From the NCBI GenBank assembly GCA_021234155.1, contig JAJEKV010000005.1:4838952-4902951 (forward strand): 64,000 nt of DNA, read 5' to 3'. Within the stretch, counting starts at the first letter, position 1. Every line of letters starts with the position of its first letter. This document shows, piece by piece, positions 46,963 through 59,561 of this stretch. A program made the position numbers and the translations under genes. Source of the stretch: Isoetes taiwanensis (Eukaryota; Streptophyta; Lycopodiopsida; Isoetales; Isoetaceae). The notes under the pieces were generated by a model. The model was not told where the DNA came from. It worked only from the letters and a program-made list of their open reading frames with translations, and did no database searches.

Positions 46963-46990
46963 CTAGTAAAGATGCCCAGCATTGCTGGGC
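46963..46990 (-). mobile_element. Second Helitron 3' terminus (minus strand), extends rightward
   Basis: Minus-strand hairpin GCCCAGC-AAT-GCTGGGC (46990-46974), short spacer, CTAG (46966-46963), then T... in the flank (TGCC). Architecture and sequence match the terminus at 31649-31676 apart from one loop base and the spacer, so both belong to one Helitron family in the same orientation. Confidence 0.8.
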
Positions 46991-48360
46991 ATAAATTGGG
47001 AGCCTGTAAATGTCTTGGCCCAAATGAGAAAAGCTTGTACGAATATGCATAGTACTTTTTATTAAGTGCTCAATAAATCAAAAGTCCTATCTATTGAATG
47101 GTCAATTGATCAAAGGTTTCCATTATAGGTGCTTGTATTGCGATTCGAGCCCATTAGTCACATATTATCCCCACCCAAATTTGAAAATGGAAAGGCGTGC
47201 ACAGAAGAAATCCTTTGCTGTGAAATAGGGTTTGGAGGTATGGCCGTTGACGGGAAAGCCGATACCTCAGCTTAAGTAAGAAAAAATTTCATCACTAAGA
47301 TGCTAGCATGAGATGCAGTCCTAAATTACCTCTTATAAATATGATGCATCACCATAAGGAAAAGAAGATCTTTGTCAAGCTTGTAAAGAGTTTTGCAATT
47401 TAGATGCATTGAAGTCGAGACAACATGCATTTGAGCGCAAGAGTATGTTATGGCCTACCATGTCTCCTTTTTAAGTTATTTTCTATGCTATTAACATATA
47501 GTTAACATAGAGGACATGCCTTGAACATGCATTTGACATCATCCATAAGGCAGATGATTAGCAGTGGATTAGTTGAGTAATGAGACTTACAGGAATGTAT
47601 AAATCTGTCCATCGCTAAGACATTATTTCAATTTCTGAAAATAATTGTGACTGAAAGCCATGGATTCACATAAAAAATTTACATGGTAGCCATATCAATC
47701 TAAGCTATTTGAACCTAGTATCTTCTCTTAGAAACATGATACACAATGAGATAGGCATCCAAATTCTTCATAACTCAATATAGAGAATGTAATAGTTATA
47801 CATCTTGTAAATCATAAATACTTGTTAGCTGTGAACATGATGTAGCTACCTATAGTAGAAACAATCAAGATTTGCAAGAATGGAAAAATGTGTTTTGATG
47901 TAGCCCATTTTCTCTGTATCTTCAAAAGTAGCTGGCAGATCATTTGGAATACCACCATCACATTCTAGCATAAACCTACTCTAAAGAACACATGTGAGTT
48001 TTGAAATATCTACCAGAGTTGTTTCTTTATCTCAGGACCCTGTAATATGGTAATCTTGGGCAGTGAGTGACCTTCAGATCTATCGTGGGAAGGCCGTGTT
48101 TGCACACCTCCAACTGGTTTCTTCTGACAACTCTTCTCTTTGAATGGCTTGTCTGTACCCCATTGCAAAAATGTTGAGACCTTACACCTTTAGGCTAAAC
48201 CAAAATTTGTACTCAAAAAAGACATACCTGGTTCTAAAAACGTGAGCCAAACAATGTATCCATGGGGAATGATAGTTTTCTTTCTTGCTTTCCGGTCGGC
48301 TGTTACCTCCTCTTGCAAAATACCGCGGCAGTAGATCATCGACCTGAAAGAGTGATGTGC
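46991..48360. other. Helitron interior, no gene recognised
   Basis: AT-rich sequence with no long frame. Intron-like in composition (frequent TTTGCAG and GTAAG words). A protein-like segment could not be named. Confidence 0.35.
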
Positions 48361-48369
48361 ATGCATTTG

Positions 48370-48765
48370 GAATGCTTACGCTAGAGATCTTGGCCGGGCG
48401 AGAAGCCCTTCATGCGGATGCATCATGCATCACGACATGGAACAACTAACTTGGCAAATGCTATGAGGCCATTGTTTCAATCTGGCCAACGTCAAGAAAT
48501 CATCGACCCCGTGCTGAGGTGCAAATTTTCAGCTGCAGGAGCAATGGGGATTGCTAGCATTGCCTTTGCTTGCATCAATGAAGATGTTGAAGAGAGGCCC
48601 CCAATGTCACATGTTGTTCAACCTTTGAAGGAGATTGAAGCTATGGCGGATCTTGGTGTGGGATGGAGGTTTCTCATCATCACGGTGAGGAGTACCGGAC
48701 TATCTGACAAGCGCGGCTCAAAGCCCGACATGGACATGAATAATGTAATCTGTCATGTTTAACGT
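48370..48765 (+). pseudogene. Receptor-like kinase C-terminal fragment
   Basis: Plus-strand sequence begins with kinase subdomain X (GMLTLEILAGREALHAD, equivalent to VLLEIITGR). A frame change near 48440 is followed by NLANAMRPLFQSGQRQEIID and the subdomain XI block CINEDVEERPPMSHVVQPLK. That block matches the RP-x-M-x-x-VV-x-x-L pattern of plant receptor-like kinases. The frame then runs into unrelated sequence and stops at 48760-48762. Lobes I-IX are missing, so it has no activity. Its strand is opposite to the Helitron orientation, unlike the cargo to the left. Confidence 0.75.
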
Positions 48766-48768
48766 ACT

Positions 48769-49560
48769 TCACAAACAATACATCATCCTTCCACAAACCC
48801 CTGCATTTTTGCTACATAATACTTTTACGTGGAGGTGTTCAGCATAAAGTTTAGGCTCAGAGTACATTTTGCCTCCCCTTAGCTTTGGTTCGTTATCAGG
48901 TGCACCCATCCCTGCTGCAATCATGGCAACAATGTCTGTATGTGGTGCAGATCCTTTCATGAGCTTTATCCTACAACAATAATGCACTGTCATCGTAGAA
49001 AGTCACAAATTTACAGGCAGAATTTTATGCATGTTAAAGACCGCCTTCATAACCTCGTCAAAGTTTAGTTTTTCATGGACAAACTGCACTCTTATTTTGG
49101 TCTAGCTTTTCTTGACCAAATCCAGCCAAGGCATATTTCCTCTGTTTGATCCTCTCCTCCAAGCTGCACTGCAAATAGAAGGGAACCTTGTTGCAAACGT
49201 GTACCTGGAAATGAATTTAGAAAGGAGATGAAAGCTGAGAAACTTTGAATCTTTTTTCCTCCAAGGTTATCAATTCTTCTGCACAGAATACATGGCTGCA
49301 CCCGGGTTATGAATTATACATCTTTTTATGGAAGCTTTAAACTCGGTAGATAATTCAACCTATATTCCAACATTGGCATACTACAGGTAGATGTCATAGT
49401 CAATGCTGGCACAAAGGCTCCAGAGTTTGGATCAATGTCTATGGTGGATAAAGATTCCAAAGACCTTGTGAAAAAGCCTGGACTTGGATTCTCTTTAGTT
49501 GCTCACATTGTATTCCCTGATCTTCCAAAAGCTCATTTATGTCCAGAAGGAAAAAAAACA
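48769..49560. other. Isolated exon-like pieces on both strands
   Basis: Minus strand 48975-48870: RIKLMKGSAPHTDIVAMIAA then GAPDNEPKLRGG, preceded by a TTGTAG acceptor. Minus strand 49165-49095: CSLEERIKQRKYALAGFGQE after TTTGCAG. Plus strand 49387-49560: VDVIVNAGTKAPEFGSMSMV to GFSLVAHIVFPDLPKAH after CTACAG. Splice-site contexts make them look like captured exons from different genes. None is identified. Confidence 0.4.
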
Positions 49561-50114
49561 CCACAGGAATTGAATTACATTCTATGAAGTTGAGATTTTT
49601 TCATACTATACCTGGAAACGATTAGAAAGGAGATGAAAGCTGAGAACTTTGCGCAGGATAGAGTGTGGATAAGTATTTCTAGCTCAACCCCAGTTAGCCC
49701 AAGCTCAAGAAGCCTCGAAACCCTCTGCTTCAGTGTATATAATCCGCTGCAACATTCTTATGCCCTTTTTGAGTTAGATTGTCAGCGATGCAACATCCGG
49801 CCATCATCCGGCTGCCGCCATAGTTGAAAGCTTCATGCTTCTCGAACTCGCGGATAATTGCAATCGGGGTGCGCTCCTTCCTGTTCTACAACAGGCAGAG
49901 TAAGGCTCTCGCGTTCAATAGAATTTGCATTGCTATTGAACCCTAAAATTACAGAAACTGTTTGATCTCGGCCTGAAAAATCTGAGCCCTCCGATTTAGG
50001 CCCCCCCTTTAGCCCCCCTTTTTTGTCAACCGTCGGATGGGCCAAACAAATATAAGCCATTGGATCTAGGGCTCGATGCACTACGCACTTACGGTATAAC
50101 ATTATATAATATAA

Positions 50115-51430
50115 GATAATTAGAAATAAGTTGGCGTGAATAATTGATTGCTTGAATTAACACGCTTGGCGTACGGTCTTCCCGCCAGACATGACATGTA
50201 TATGGTATATATGGAGAATATTGCATTTTATGCAATAAATTCTCACGGCATTTTATTCCATTTATTGCATTCGAAAAAATAGAATTTAGAAATTTTATAT
50301 AGGCTAAATTAAAAATGATTTTAAAGGCAAAATTATCAAGGCTAAAAAATGACTTGTAAGGTTGTGGGAATTGTTTTAGGTCAATATAGGAAAATTTCCT
50401 ATGGTTCTTGTGATGAATCGTGAGAATTCTCATGTGGTTGATTTATAGTGTTCCCCGAGACTTTGTTGAGACAAAATTTCTTGAGAGACAAAAGTTTAGA
50501 GAGACAAAATTTGCAGAGACAAAATTTTAGAAAAAACACTTGGAGCCAAAATAATTGGAGAATCTGGTTTGATTTTATTCAAAAAATTTATGTCTGAAAA
50601 AGCTGTTTGAAGAAAAACTGTTTGAAGACAAAGTTTATGAAGAAAACTGTTTGATTTCATTAAAAACAGGTTGTATGTCTGGATGCCCAAGGCTTAGGCA
50701 AGAAGGCTTTTCACACAATTCTGAGAAAACAAATGCGGGCGTGTCCAAAACTTTTGTAAGAAAGGAAACAAAAATGGGCGCCCGGATGCATCACTCTTCT
50801 TCCACGCCTTGCAACAAAGAAGAAAAGAAAGGTGTTAGAAAAGAAAGAAAGGTGCAAAAACAAAAAAAAAGCAAACATGCAAACTGGTTCATCTCTCAAC
50901 CACTCCAAAAGCGGTCGGTGTCGACCCTCCTCCTCCTCCTCCTCCTCCTCCTCCTCCTCTTAGAGATTTCATTCTATGTTTTGGGGGTCAAGCCAACCAC
51001 GAGCCGGAGGCTGATCATGTGCTCTTGAGAGCTCAACTTTTCCTCTTCCTCCTCTTCCTCCTCTTCATCGGAGGAGGAATCAGAGGAGAAGTGGGCAAGA
51101 AAAATCAATGGGGAATGCCGAGTTCTTCAACCCGGCGTCTCTTTGAAGAGACCTCGGGTTCTTCATGAAGGTCGTGGGCCGAAATTTGCCAGCTTCATGG
51201 CCAGAGAAAAAAAAAATTTGGACGAGAATGGAGGTCTTGAGGCGTGAGCAGGTTTATATAGGGTTAATTAGAAATTAGCGTGAATAATTTATTGCCTCAA
51301 ATAACACGCCAGGATTACGAAATTCCCACCAGCTATATCATCTAGGGTATATTATTATGGATAATAAATTCTCACGTCTATTAGCTATATGTCTTTTCGT
51401 AATCATATATCCAAATTTTCGATAATTAAA
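50115..51430. repeat. Two related copies of a 130-170 bp repeat (50115-50260 and 51262-51410)
   Basis: Both contain GCGTGAATAATT(G/T)ATTGC, AACACGCC or AACACGCTTGG, a TTCCC(G/A)CCAG block, and AATAAATTCTCACG. They flank about 1 kb that includes GAGACAAAATTT tandem words (50465-50525) and no gene. They could be the ends of one element in direct orientation, or two insertions of a small element. Confidence 0.6.
50928..50960. repeat. (TCC)n microsatellite
   Basis: About eleven CTC/TCC units in a row; a second TCCTCT-rich run follows near 51038-51068. The leucine run that this gives in one frame has no coding meaning. Confidence 0.9.
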
Positions 51431-51696
51431 ATTTGGATATATTTATATAAATGTCATTTCCTTGTTGTTGCCACGAAAATTCTTGTTTTAAATGATTTCG
51501 TTTACACCCATTGTTATTATTATATTAAACCTATTTCCAAGGAATTTCTTGCTTTTAAAAAAATTTGATTTACCTCTACATATTCCATAAATGTACGTAC
51601 TTTTTTTATCTTATGGTGTAATAATTTTTTCCTACTCATTGACTAAAAAGGGTGCAATTTGCCTAGGTCAATGGTGCCTCTCCAACTCAAGATGGT

Positions 51697-54378
51697 GTGC
51701 AACATATTGAAAAGAGCAATATCAATGAAAAACCAACTCCTAGCAAGAATGTTGAAGAAAAACAATTAGTCCTCTATAGTAGGGTGCAATGGAGGAACAA
51801 GAAGGTGAGAATCATGCACAAGTGCAACAAGGAAATAGTAGGCCAAGGAGTCATTGTGCTAGCAGATCCTGGTCAAGCTGTTAATGATGAAAGGCTAGGG
51901 GAAGACAATATTGGTATTGCAATTTCGATGTTGGAAGACAACTGGAAAGGTAAAGGTTTGGGTGACAAGGAATGTTTTGGTTGTGTCAAGCAATTGGAGG
52001 TTCCTTGCATCATGGCATGGCCTATAAGTAGTGTTCAATTTGTGGAGGATTATATTTTTTCAGAGCCTGAGGTTGTTGGGGACAATGATTGTCTTGATAT
52101 TGATCCATTGGCAGTTGGAACTCTAAACCTAGGCAAAAGGGGAGAAGTATCATTGCGGACATTATCCTAGCAAAAGAGCCAAGTTGATTAGTGACACCAA
52201 GCGTGAGACAATGGTGAAGGTTAGGGGCTCGGTTGTTGTTGGAGTGCTTGTATGCAATTCTTTACAATAGAACAATTGGTGGAAGCAAGAGCCACTTTTC
52301 AAAAGTACACTTGTTGATGAGAGGAGGACCTACATGTACACAATCTTGAGCATGCACTTCAAGATGAAAAGAAACCCAAATGAAAAAAGATACCCTTTGC
52401 TAGGCAAATGGATACGTGCAAAAAGCATGGCGAGTATCCATGCAATTCCAACTTCTTCATGGCATAATTGGCAAAAAAAACAGGCAGAGGGGAAATGGGA
52501 TTGCTTTACATGGAAATAATGGTTTGTTGAGACCAACAATAGGACCTTGGCTGCCAGGGAGATATTTGAAAAATATATTGATTTCAATGCAGAGTCTATG
52601 CCACACAAAAGCAGAAGGGATGAAAAAGGAAGAGCACTTGTTGAGAAAAGGTTGCCATCACATTGTACTCAAAAGAGTATTTTGGAAGAAGTGAATTCCC
52701 TACTTCGAGAATTGGGAATTCTTCCAATATCCCAACCTAGCTTTAGTAGGTTATGGAAGAAGCAGTTCAATCATGTCACCATAGCAACTTCAAACAACTT
52801 TGCAAAGTCCAATTTATGTGCTAAGTTGAAGGAGACTCTTGATAAGACTGTGCAACCTAGTCAAAGGGCTAGAATAAGGGAGCATATGAAGGACCATATG
52901 ACGGACCAACTATCATGTAGATCATGTTATTGGATGTGGAGGACTTTATCTGCATTGGAACCCAATAACTATTTATGTATTATACATGACAAGATGGACC
53001 AGCAAAAGACTTGTCTTCCACAATTCAAGTACATACCAAAGTCATGTGGAAGATCATACCCTTCTACAGATCTCAATGGCTAGGGCAATCTTGCATGGGC
53101 AGAATCAAACCTACTATGGCCATTTTAGTTTGGAGTTGTGGAGTGATGGTCCAGTTTTTCATATTGGGAGTATCATGAGGTGTTTGAGAAACTATGAAAA
53201 TGGATACAATGGTCACCTCGAGGACCTTCTGACTAGCCGGGCACTACATAGAGCATTGTTAGATGGAAACCCTAACAATATTGAAAAGTTCAGCAAGGCA
53301 AGGTTTAGGAAGCATGGGTCTAATGAACATGTTGGAGCTTCAACTTCACGTGCTAAACCTCAAGATCTACCCAAAAGGTTTCTCTTGCAACTTGATAATT
53401 GTCTTGGCCAAAATAAGAAACAGTGGATGTTTTCTTTCCTATCCTACTTAACAGCTGTGGGGATATTTGAAAGAGTTAATTTAGGGTTTCTTATGCCTGG
53501 GCATACCCATGAGGATGTGGATGCATTATTTGGCAAATATAGTTGTATACTGAAGCAGCAAACAGTGACCAACTTTCCTAGGCTAATGGAAATCTTGCAT
53601 GAATGCACTACTCCAAACCCTATAGCTTCTCTCATAGAAGAAGTGCCCGATTGGAAGAGCTTTGTGGATGGTTATACATTGGATCTTGAAGGTCATTCCA
53701 GGCCTCTGCAGTTCACTTTTTGGGTGAGAGATGGGATTCCAATCTTCCAATGGAAGATGAGACCTTCGAGAGGATGAGTGGAGGGAGGGAGGAAATATGG
53801 CGTAGAGATGAGAATGACAAGCCTATGATACCTCTAGGTCAACCAAAAGCTTTAAAACCCTCTTGAAGAAGTGAAGCAATTGGGATTGACTAAGGAAGGA
53901 ATCCAAGACTATATAAAGCATTGGCAAACCAATCCAGGATGACACCAACCGTGCCTTGGTGGCTTCTTTGGAAGAAGGTGATTAACCTTGTTGGGGAGAT
54001 AGACACATCCTCGGATGAATTGAAAGAAGGGTGGTTGCCTAAAACTAGGTGGAAGACCTTAGCAGGTGCTGAGGATTTTGATGACACTGTAAGTAGCATT
54101 CGCAAGCAATATGCTCCTCCTCCTTCTGACAAATACTATGTTGGTCCTAAGAACAATAGGCCAAAGTTTCTAGGCATGGATGCTTATGAACCTTCCACTG
54201 ACTTGGAATGCCACCAATTTGTGGTAGTAAAGCCAGCAGATTTAGATACATAATCCAGTGTGGTTGGGGTTCACTATCTCTGATATTTGCAAAGAAGAAG
54301 GTAATATTAACTTCAACCATGTGCGGGTGGAATGGTGGTGTCCAGTGCATCAGTTGACCAATGTATCGGATAAAGAAA
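51697..54378 (+). pseudogene. DUF7869-family protein gene, 5' part, split by a transposon
   Basis: Plus strand. The N-terminal frame (51697-52170) has VLYSRVQWRNKKVRIMHKCN, an ADPG...GEDNIGIAISML block and a MAWPISSVQFVE block, similar in layout to the DUF8039-type domain of plant transposon proteins (tentative). After a short shift come 52547-53083 (CYWMWRTLSALEPNNYLCII, HDKMDQQKT) and 52986-53777 with the diagnostic DUF7869 core LLLQLDNCLGQNKK and FLMPGHTHEDVDALFGKY. Further coding (VPWWLLWKKV, then WWCPVHQLTNVSDKE) continues in other frames to the insertion at 54378. The conserved Asp in LQLDN and the His/Asp of GHTHEDVD suggest an RNase H-like nuclease fold, but the function of the family is not established. 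A few frameshifts only, so decay is moderate. Confidence 0.8.
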
Positions 54379-55260
54379 CACAAGGCCCCCAAAATTGAAC
54401 CATTATAATTTTTTTTTAATGGTTTGTTGGTGAAAACCAAATCCATAAATCAGTACATGTTTGTGGGTTCAAAAGTTTACAAACCATGTCTAGTTATCTA
54501 ATATGGTTCATCAATATAATTTTTAAAGGTGATAAGACAACATTGTTTTATGACATGGTATTGAAACATGGCAATCTTAATTGGTTTTTATAACAACTTA
54601 ACCTATAAGATATTCTAATATGGTTCATCAACATATTTTTCTAAGGTGATAAGACAACATTGTTTTATGACATGATGTTGAAACATGGCAATTTTAATTG
54701 GTCTCTGTAACAGCTTAAACTATATGATATGTACTACTGTTTAATAGGTCACATTTATTAGACTGGTATTTGATCGCATCTATCTTCTTTAGTATATTGA
54801 CATGGTAATGTTAAGCGCATAATTATCATGACATTTTATAGTGATTAATCACCAGTACACAACCTGGTAAACAATCTTGGTTTAAATATGCTACACTATA
54901 ACCCCAAAATGTGCACTATGTGTAGTTTTTTGCCATCTTTTTTGCAAAAAAATAACACCAAAAACTATGCATAGTATTGTTCCGAAAATGCTAGAAATAA
55001 CACGTAGTTTTTATGTGTAGTTTTTCACACAAAAACAACGCATAATTTTCATGCATGGTTTTTCATACAAAAACGTGTAATTTTCATGCGTGGTTGTTAG
55101 ACAAAAACAACACGTAGTTTTTATCTGTGATTTTCACCATAGGTTTTAGATAAAAAACAACGCATAAATTCTATGTATGATTTTCACTCATAAACAAAAA
55201 CAACACAAGGTTTTTAGGTGTGGTCTTCATCCAAAACAACCCATGGTGTTCACACGTAAG

Positions 55261-56722
55261 CTTTTTTGACATAGTTTTCTTTCAATTGTCTACATGTTAT
55301 TTTCATTGTTTGTATGTTCTTTCTAATGTAGTTTTAAAAAAGCATTTTGGGAATTGAACCCAAGCAAGTCCATTCAATTTGTATATGTAGTATATGCTCG
55401 AACATAGTCACCTATATAGTTGCATAGATCAACCAATACAATGGACCTGATCACAGAAAGACACCAAAAACCCTAGTTTAGCATAAAACGGTGCAGAGTA
55501 GAAGTACAAGGCATTTCCAGAAAAGGATTTATTATTAGCACCACATAGGAACATTTATAATCTTCATCAACAAATTAACTAGACAAATCTGTTTTAGTTG
55601 ACTAACTGTCTTACACTTTGGAAATAACCAACATGTAAATTGCTTATCACAGTTACGTACGCCTCAATCATAGATAGTTCCAATTTTAGGACATTAGAAG
55701 CACAACAATTTTTCTTATTCCATAAACTACTGTATTAGATAGCCAAATATTTGGTCTGGAATTTATTAGTGCAAGTCTATGCTATGCTGCCCATAAGACT
55801 ACTTTAACAAACTACCTTAGCACCTCAAACTAAGGGTTCAAGCTATCAACTTGAAATTCTAACTGTACTAAGGATATCACAACACTATACATGAAGGATA
55901 TAGCCAGTCCAACCTTACGCGCCCATGCATGTGGCTGCACGTAGCAGGTAGCCGTAAGCAGCAACATTTCAAGCTTTTTACAAGCTTAACTTTATCCATC
56001 AAGCATAGGGTGCTGAAACTGCAGCTTTATGACAGATGATGCTTAAGTACATAGGCATCTAGAGTAAATCAATATTCAAACAACCAGATACAAGAAATCA
56101 ATCCATAAAGTTCCAAACTTATAAGTGGCAGCGGTCAGCCATAAATGCATGTATGTAAAAGTTAACAACACATTCCAGTTGTCAAAGCACAAGCATGTAA
56201 CAAGCCATTGAATAATCTAAAATATCATTCAACTGTTTTTTATGCTCAGAAGGCCTTCATTTGACATTTTTAGAAAAATAGTAATAAATTTCTTGGATGT
56301 AGTCAAATTATGACCCATTCTTTCAATAAGCTATTATTACCATATCAGGCATTATAATCTCTCAGTAATCATTCAAAGAATTATTAAGTATAATCCATGG
56401 TTTAAATAGCTGGCTGCAAACCTATGCCACATCTATACAGGAAAAATATCAAAATGCACAAAACTATGCAAGCTTTAAAAAGTACTTGTACAACTAGCAA
56501 CCACTAGCAGAGCTACAATAGAAACTTTTTATAATTTTAAAAATTATAATCTTTTTTTGGTACCTGTGTAAAGGACACTTCTTCAATATCTCAAACTCGA
56601 TGAGCAACTGGCGCACAGTTGCCCCATATATCAAAGTAGAAAAGCTCAGCATTCTACAAAATATTGAATTAGAAATTAATCGGTTCTAGATCATAACAGA
56701 AATAGATTTACCTAACAAGAGA
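55261..56722. other. Interior of TIR element copy 2, no gene recognised
   Basis: AT-rich, short frames only. A GGGAATTGAACCC string near 55350 again resembles a tRNA T-arm (minus strand) without a foldable tRNA. Confidence 0.35.
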
Positions 56723-57085
56723 GAAGCAAAAGTTTTAAAAAGTCTTTCAAAGGAAAGCTTGAGACAGAAAAGGGCCTTATCTAATCTTACGCTGGACCCT
56801 GCCATAGTCGAGCTTTGTGCTACAGACGAAAAAAAAGAAAACAGAATAGAAGCAAAAAATTAAAAAAAAAGAATTGCAGAGGAAAGCTTAAGATAGAAAA
56901 GGACCAATGGCCTTACCTAATCTTATCACCCTGCCATAGCCAAGCTTTATGCTACAAGCGCAAAAAAACAAGACTGAATAGAAGCAAAAGGTTAGAAAAT
57001 CTTGCAGAAAAAAGCTTAAGAGAGAAAAGGCTTTACCTAATCTTATCGCTGGACCCTGCCATAACCGAGTTCTGCTTTTTGCTAC
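56723..57085 (+). repeat. Three tandem units of about 126-132 bp
   Basis: Units start at GAAGCAAAA (56723, 56849, 56981) and each contains GAAAGCTT(G/A)AGA, CTAATCTTA and CCCTGCCATAG(T/C)C. Differences are small indels in A runs and substitutions. The 109-codon frame across them reflects the repeat, not a gene. The word CTGCCATAGCC also occurs elsewhere in the window. Confidence 0.85.
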
Positions 57086-58808
57086 AGAGTATTTTTCAAG
57101 CTCCAGCCAAGCTGGAAAAAAAAGAAGGGTTGAATGCCTATTAATATTTGATGTTCAAAATGCAGCATTATTTCCGCATTCAAGCATCATGCAAAAGGAA
57201 GCAAATACCCCATTTTGTTCGAGCAAAAAAATTAAGAAATCTAAAGGATTGAACAGATGCATACCTGGCCGCATTAAGGAATACCATCGCAATAAGATAA
57301 CTTGTGGATCTAGCCTTCCAACTTTTTAGAGCTAGAGCTCGTTGGAACGGGTTCTCTATGAATCAAACACAGATTTACGAAGTTGCCTTACACATATGAA
57401 ACATCGAGCTCCTACTTCTTATCGGACTAAGATCATTCGCCACTTCTGTTGGGTATGAAAACTTTGCTGCCACTGCTCCAGCTCCTCTTCCACCATCGCC
57501 GATCTCAACCTCTTTACAAGTTTACAAGGAGAAGAGCGCCATACGAAAGGCGCTTCAAAAATCCAAGCTGTCAAAATTTTGAAATGCATTAATCTAAGCG
57601 GGAAAAATGGTAATAAAATGTTTCCACAAGAAATTTACCCGTTTGCCCAACATAAGTTGTTCCTTATGGTGAAGGGATTTACCCAGCATTGCAAAGGGAT
57701 TAGCAGTTGTGGAAGCACTTTGATTTAACCCAGATAGGGAAAGGATTAACCTAGACCAAAGTTCCAAACATTCAATCCAATGGATCAGATTACGAGGAGC
57801 AAAGCAATCGATTCATTCAACTGGAGTTGCAGAACGGGAATTTTCTTGAATATTGATTGCCCAACCTTGGGTGCATTTGTAGGCCCTAAAGCTTGAACTT
57901 TTTTTGTTGTATAGGTCAATGTAAGTTTTTTCGCCCTATTTTTATATGGTACATGCACTCATGAGCACCAAGGAGAGGTTCGTCTCAAAAAAATAAGATA
58001 GAGTGCCTCGTTTGCAAGTACGTAGAAATTAAAGCTTTTTTCCTTGCGCCTTCTTTTTTCCCAGCACTGAGAAAACCAATGAAAAAACCACAAAATGAGT
58101 AAACACAATAAATTCGCACAATAAATCCTCTTGCAATTGATAAGCATGCACAAGCAAACAGATTGAACAAAAATGACCACTTTAACCCATTGGACAAAAC
58201 TGACCACTTTGCATGGGCATTTACCAATGAACAATTTGCTCAGGCATGTATCAGTGACCAATTTCGCATAGACAAATTAAAAGATAGTCAATGCCCGTCC
58301 AAGCACCAAAAATCCTTTCTTGTCTGCTTTCATCACGTGCATTAAACATGAACTTGAAATCCCTCTTAAGGATTAGAAGCATAACATCAAAAGTTATACA
58401 AGCTTTATAAAAATTTTGAAGCTGCACTGCCTAGAAATGTCGTAACAAATTTTCCGTACCTAAAATAAGCAAATACGTAGGACATGTAAAGCTTCTCCAA
58501 AAGGAAACGTCAATAAGCAGAACCAAACGGGAGGCCTTATAAGTTTGACTTGCAAACAACGGTGTTAACATTGGCACCACATAAACAAAAGTGTTCTTGC
58601 ACGATGTCTGGCACAATCCCAGGTAAAGAATACACGTAAATTTCAGCGAAGAATGAGTTGAAATTATTAACTATATGACATGGGATTTTCTGCACAAAAT
58701 GCAGTTTGCTAATATAACTAAGGTCTTTGGCAAGGCACCTACCATTGGCCATTGGATCCCTACTAGTTGTGATAGAACAAAGTAAATCGGAGATGAGAGT
58801 TGTTGAAG
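57086..58808. other. Interior of TIR element copy 2, no gene recognised
   Basis: AT-rich. A 100-codon minus-strand frame at 58261-57959 is rich in aliphatic and Cys residues but matches no known family. No exon pattern was seen. Confidence 0.35.
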
Positions 58809-59561
58809 CGGAGCAAGTTTGGAACTGGCACTTGGGGAGGGTTTTTTGTTCTCCTTCTTAAGGTCTCTCTTCGAACCCTCGAAGGAACCCTGCACGCAAG
58901 CTCTTGACCCCTTCAGAGGCAGGGAAGGCTGCCAAAACCTAAACCCTACAGATTTACTAGGGTTTAGGTATCGGGAGAATAAAACAGCTCCATTTGTTAA
59001 TCCCACCGTTCAAATAGTAGTTCATGTTATAGGAAACGTTCTCAAAAAAGAAAAAATGGACATCCACCGCACGGATGTCCCAACCCCCAAATGTTCCCCT
59101 TTAGGGACATAGGACAAGAGGGGGAAATGATGTGCCCCTTCAGTTTGGCCATTTTTGCTAGCTCAAAATGTGATTTTGACTTTGGGCATGAGTCCAGAGC
59201 ATCTACTTTACTGTAGGGACCAACGATTATGACCAACAGAGCCAAACTTGATTTGCTACAAGCAACTAGTCTATCTTTCACTAGTGCTGTACTGTAAAGC
59301 TAGCACGTACTTTGCAGTCTGGGCGTTTCATCGATTCTCTACTCCTCAGACATGTGTCCTAGGGTAATTCTGGCCTTTTGGATGCAACCGCACAGTTGAA
59401 ATGTCGTTGCATACCAACCGGCATGCTCCGGTCGCACAATGTCCAGAGCTCGCGGGCCATCACAACGGAGCAAGTTTGGAACTGACACTTGGGGAGGGTT
59501 TTTTGTTCTCCTTCTTAAGGTCTCTCTTCGAACCCTCGAAGGAACCCTGCACGCAAGCTCT
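58809..59561 (+). repeat. Direct 96-bp repeat at 58809-58904 and 59466-59561
   Basis: Both units start CGGAGCAAGTTTGGAACTG and end CCTGCACGCAAGCTCT, with one difference (GGC/GAC). The second unit forms the start of the 265-codon frame below. The near identity dates the duplication as recent. Confidence 0.92.

Noticed and set aside
50651-51028. 125-codon plus-strand frame with a leucine run
   Set aside because: The leucines come from the (TCC)n microsatellite and the rest is Lys-rich low complexity; no homology or splice context.
56815-57144. 109-codon Lys-rich plus-strand frame
   Set aside because: It is a translation of the three tandem repeat units in A-rich sequence.
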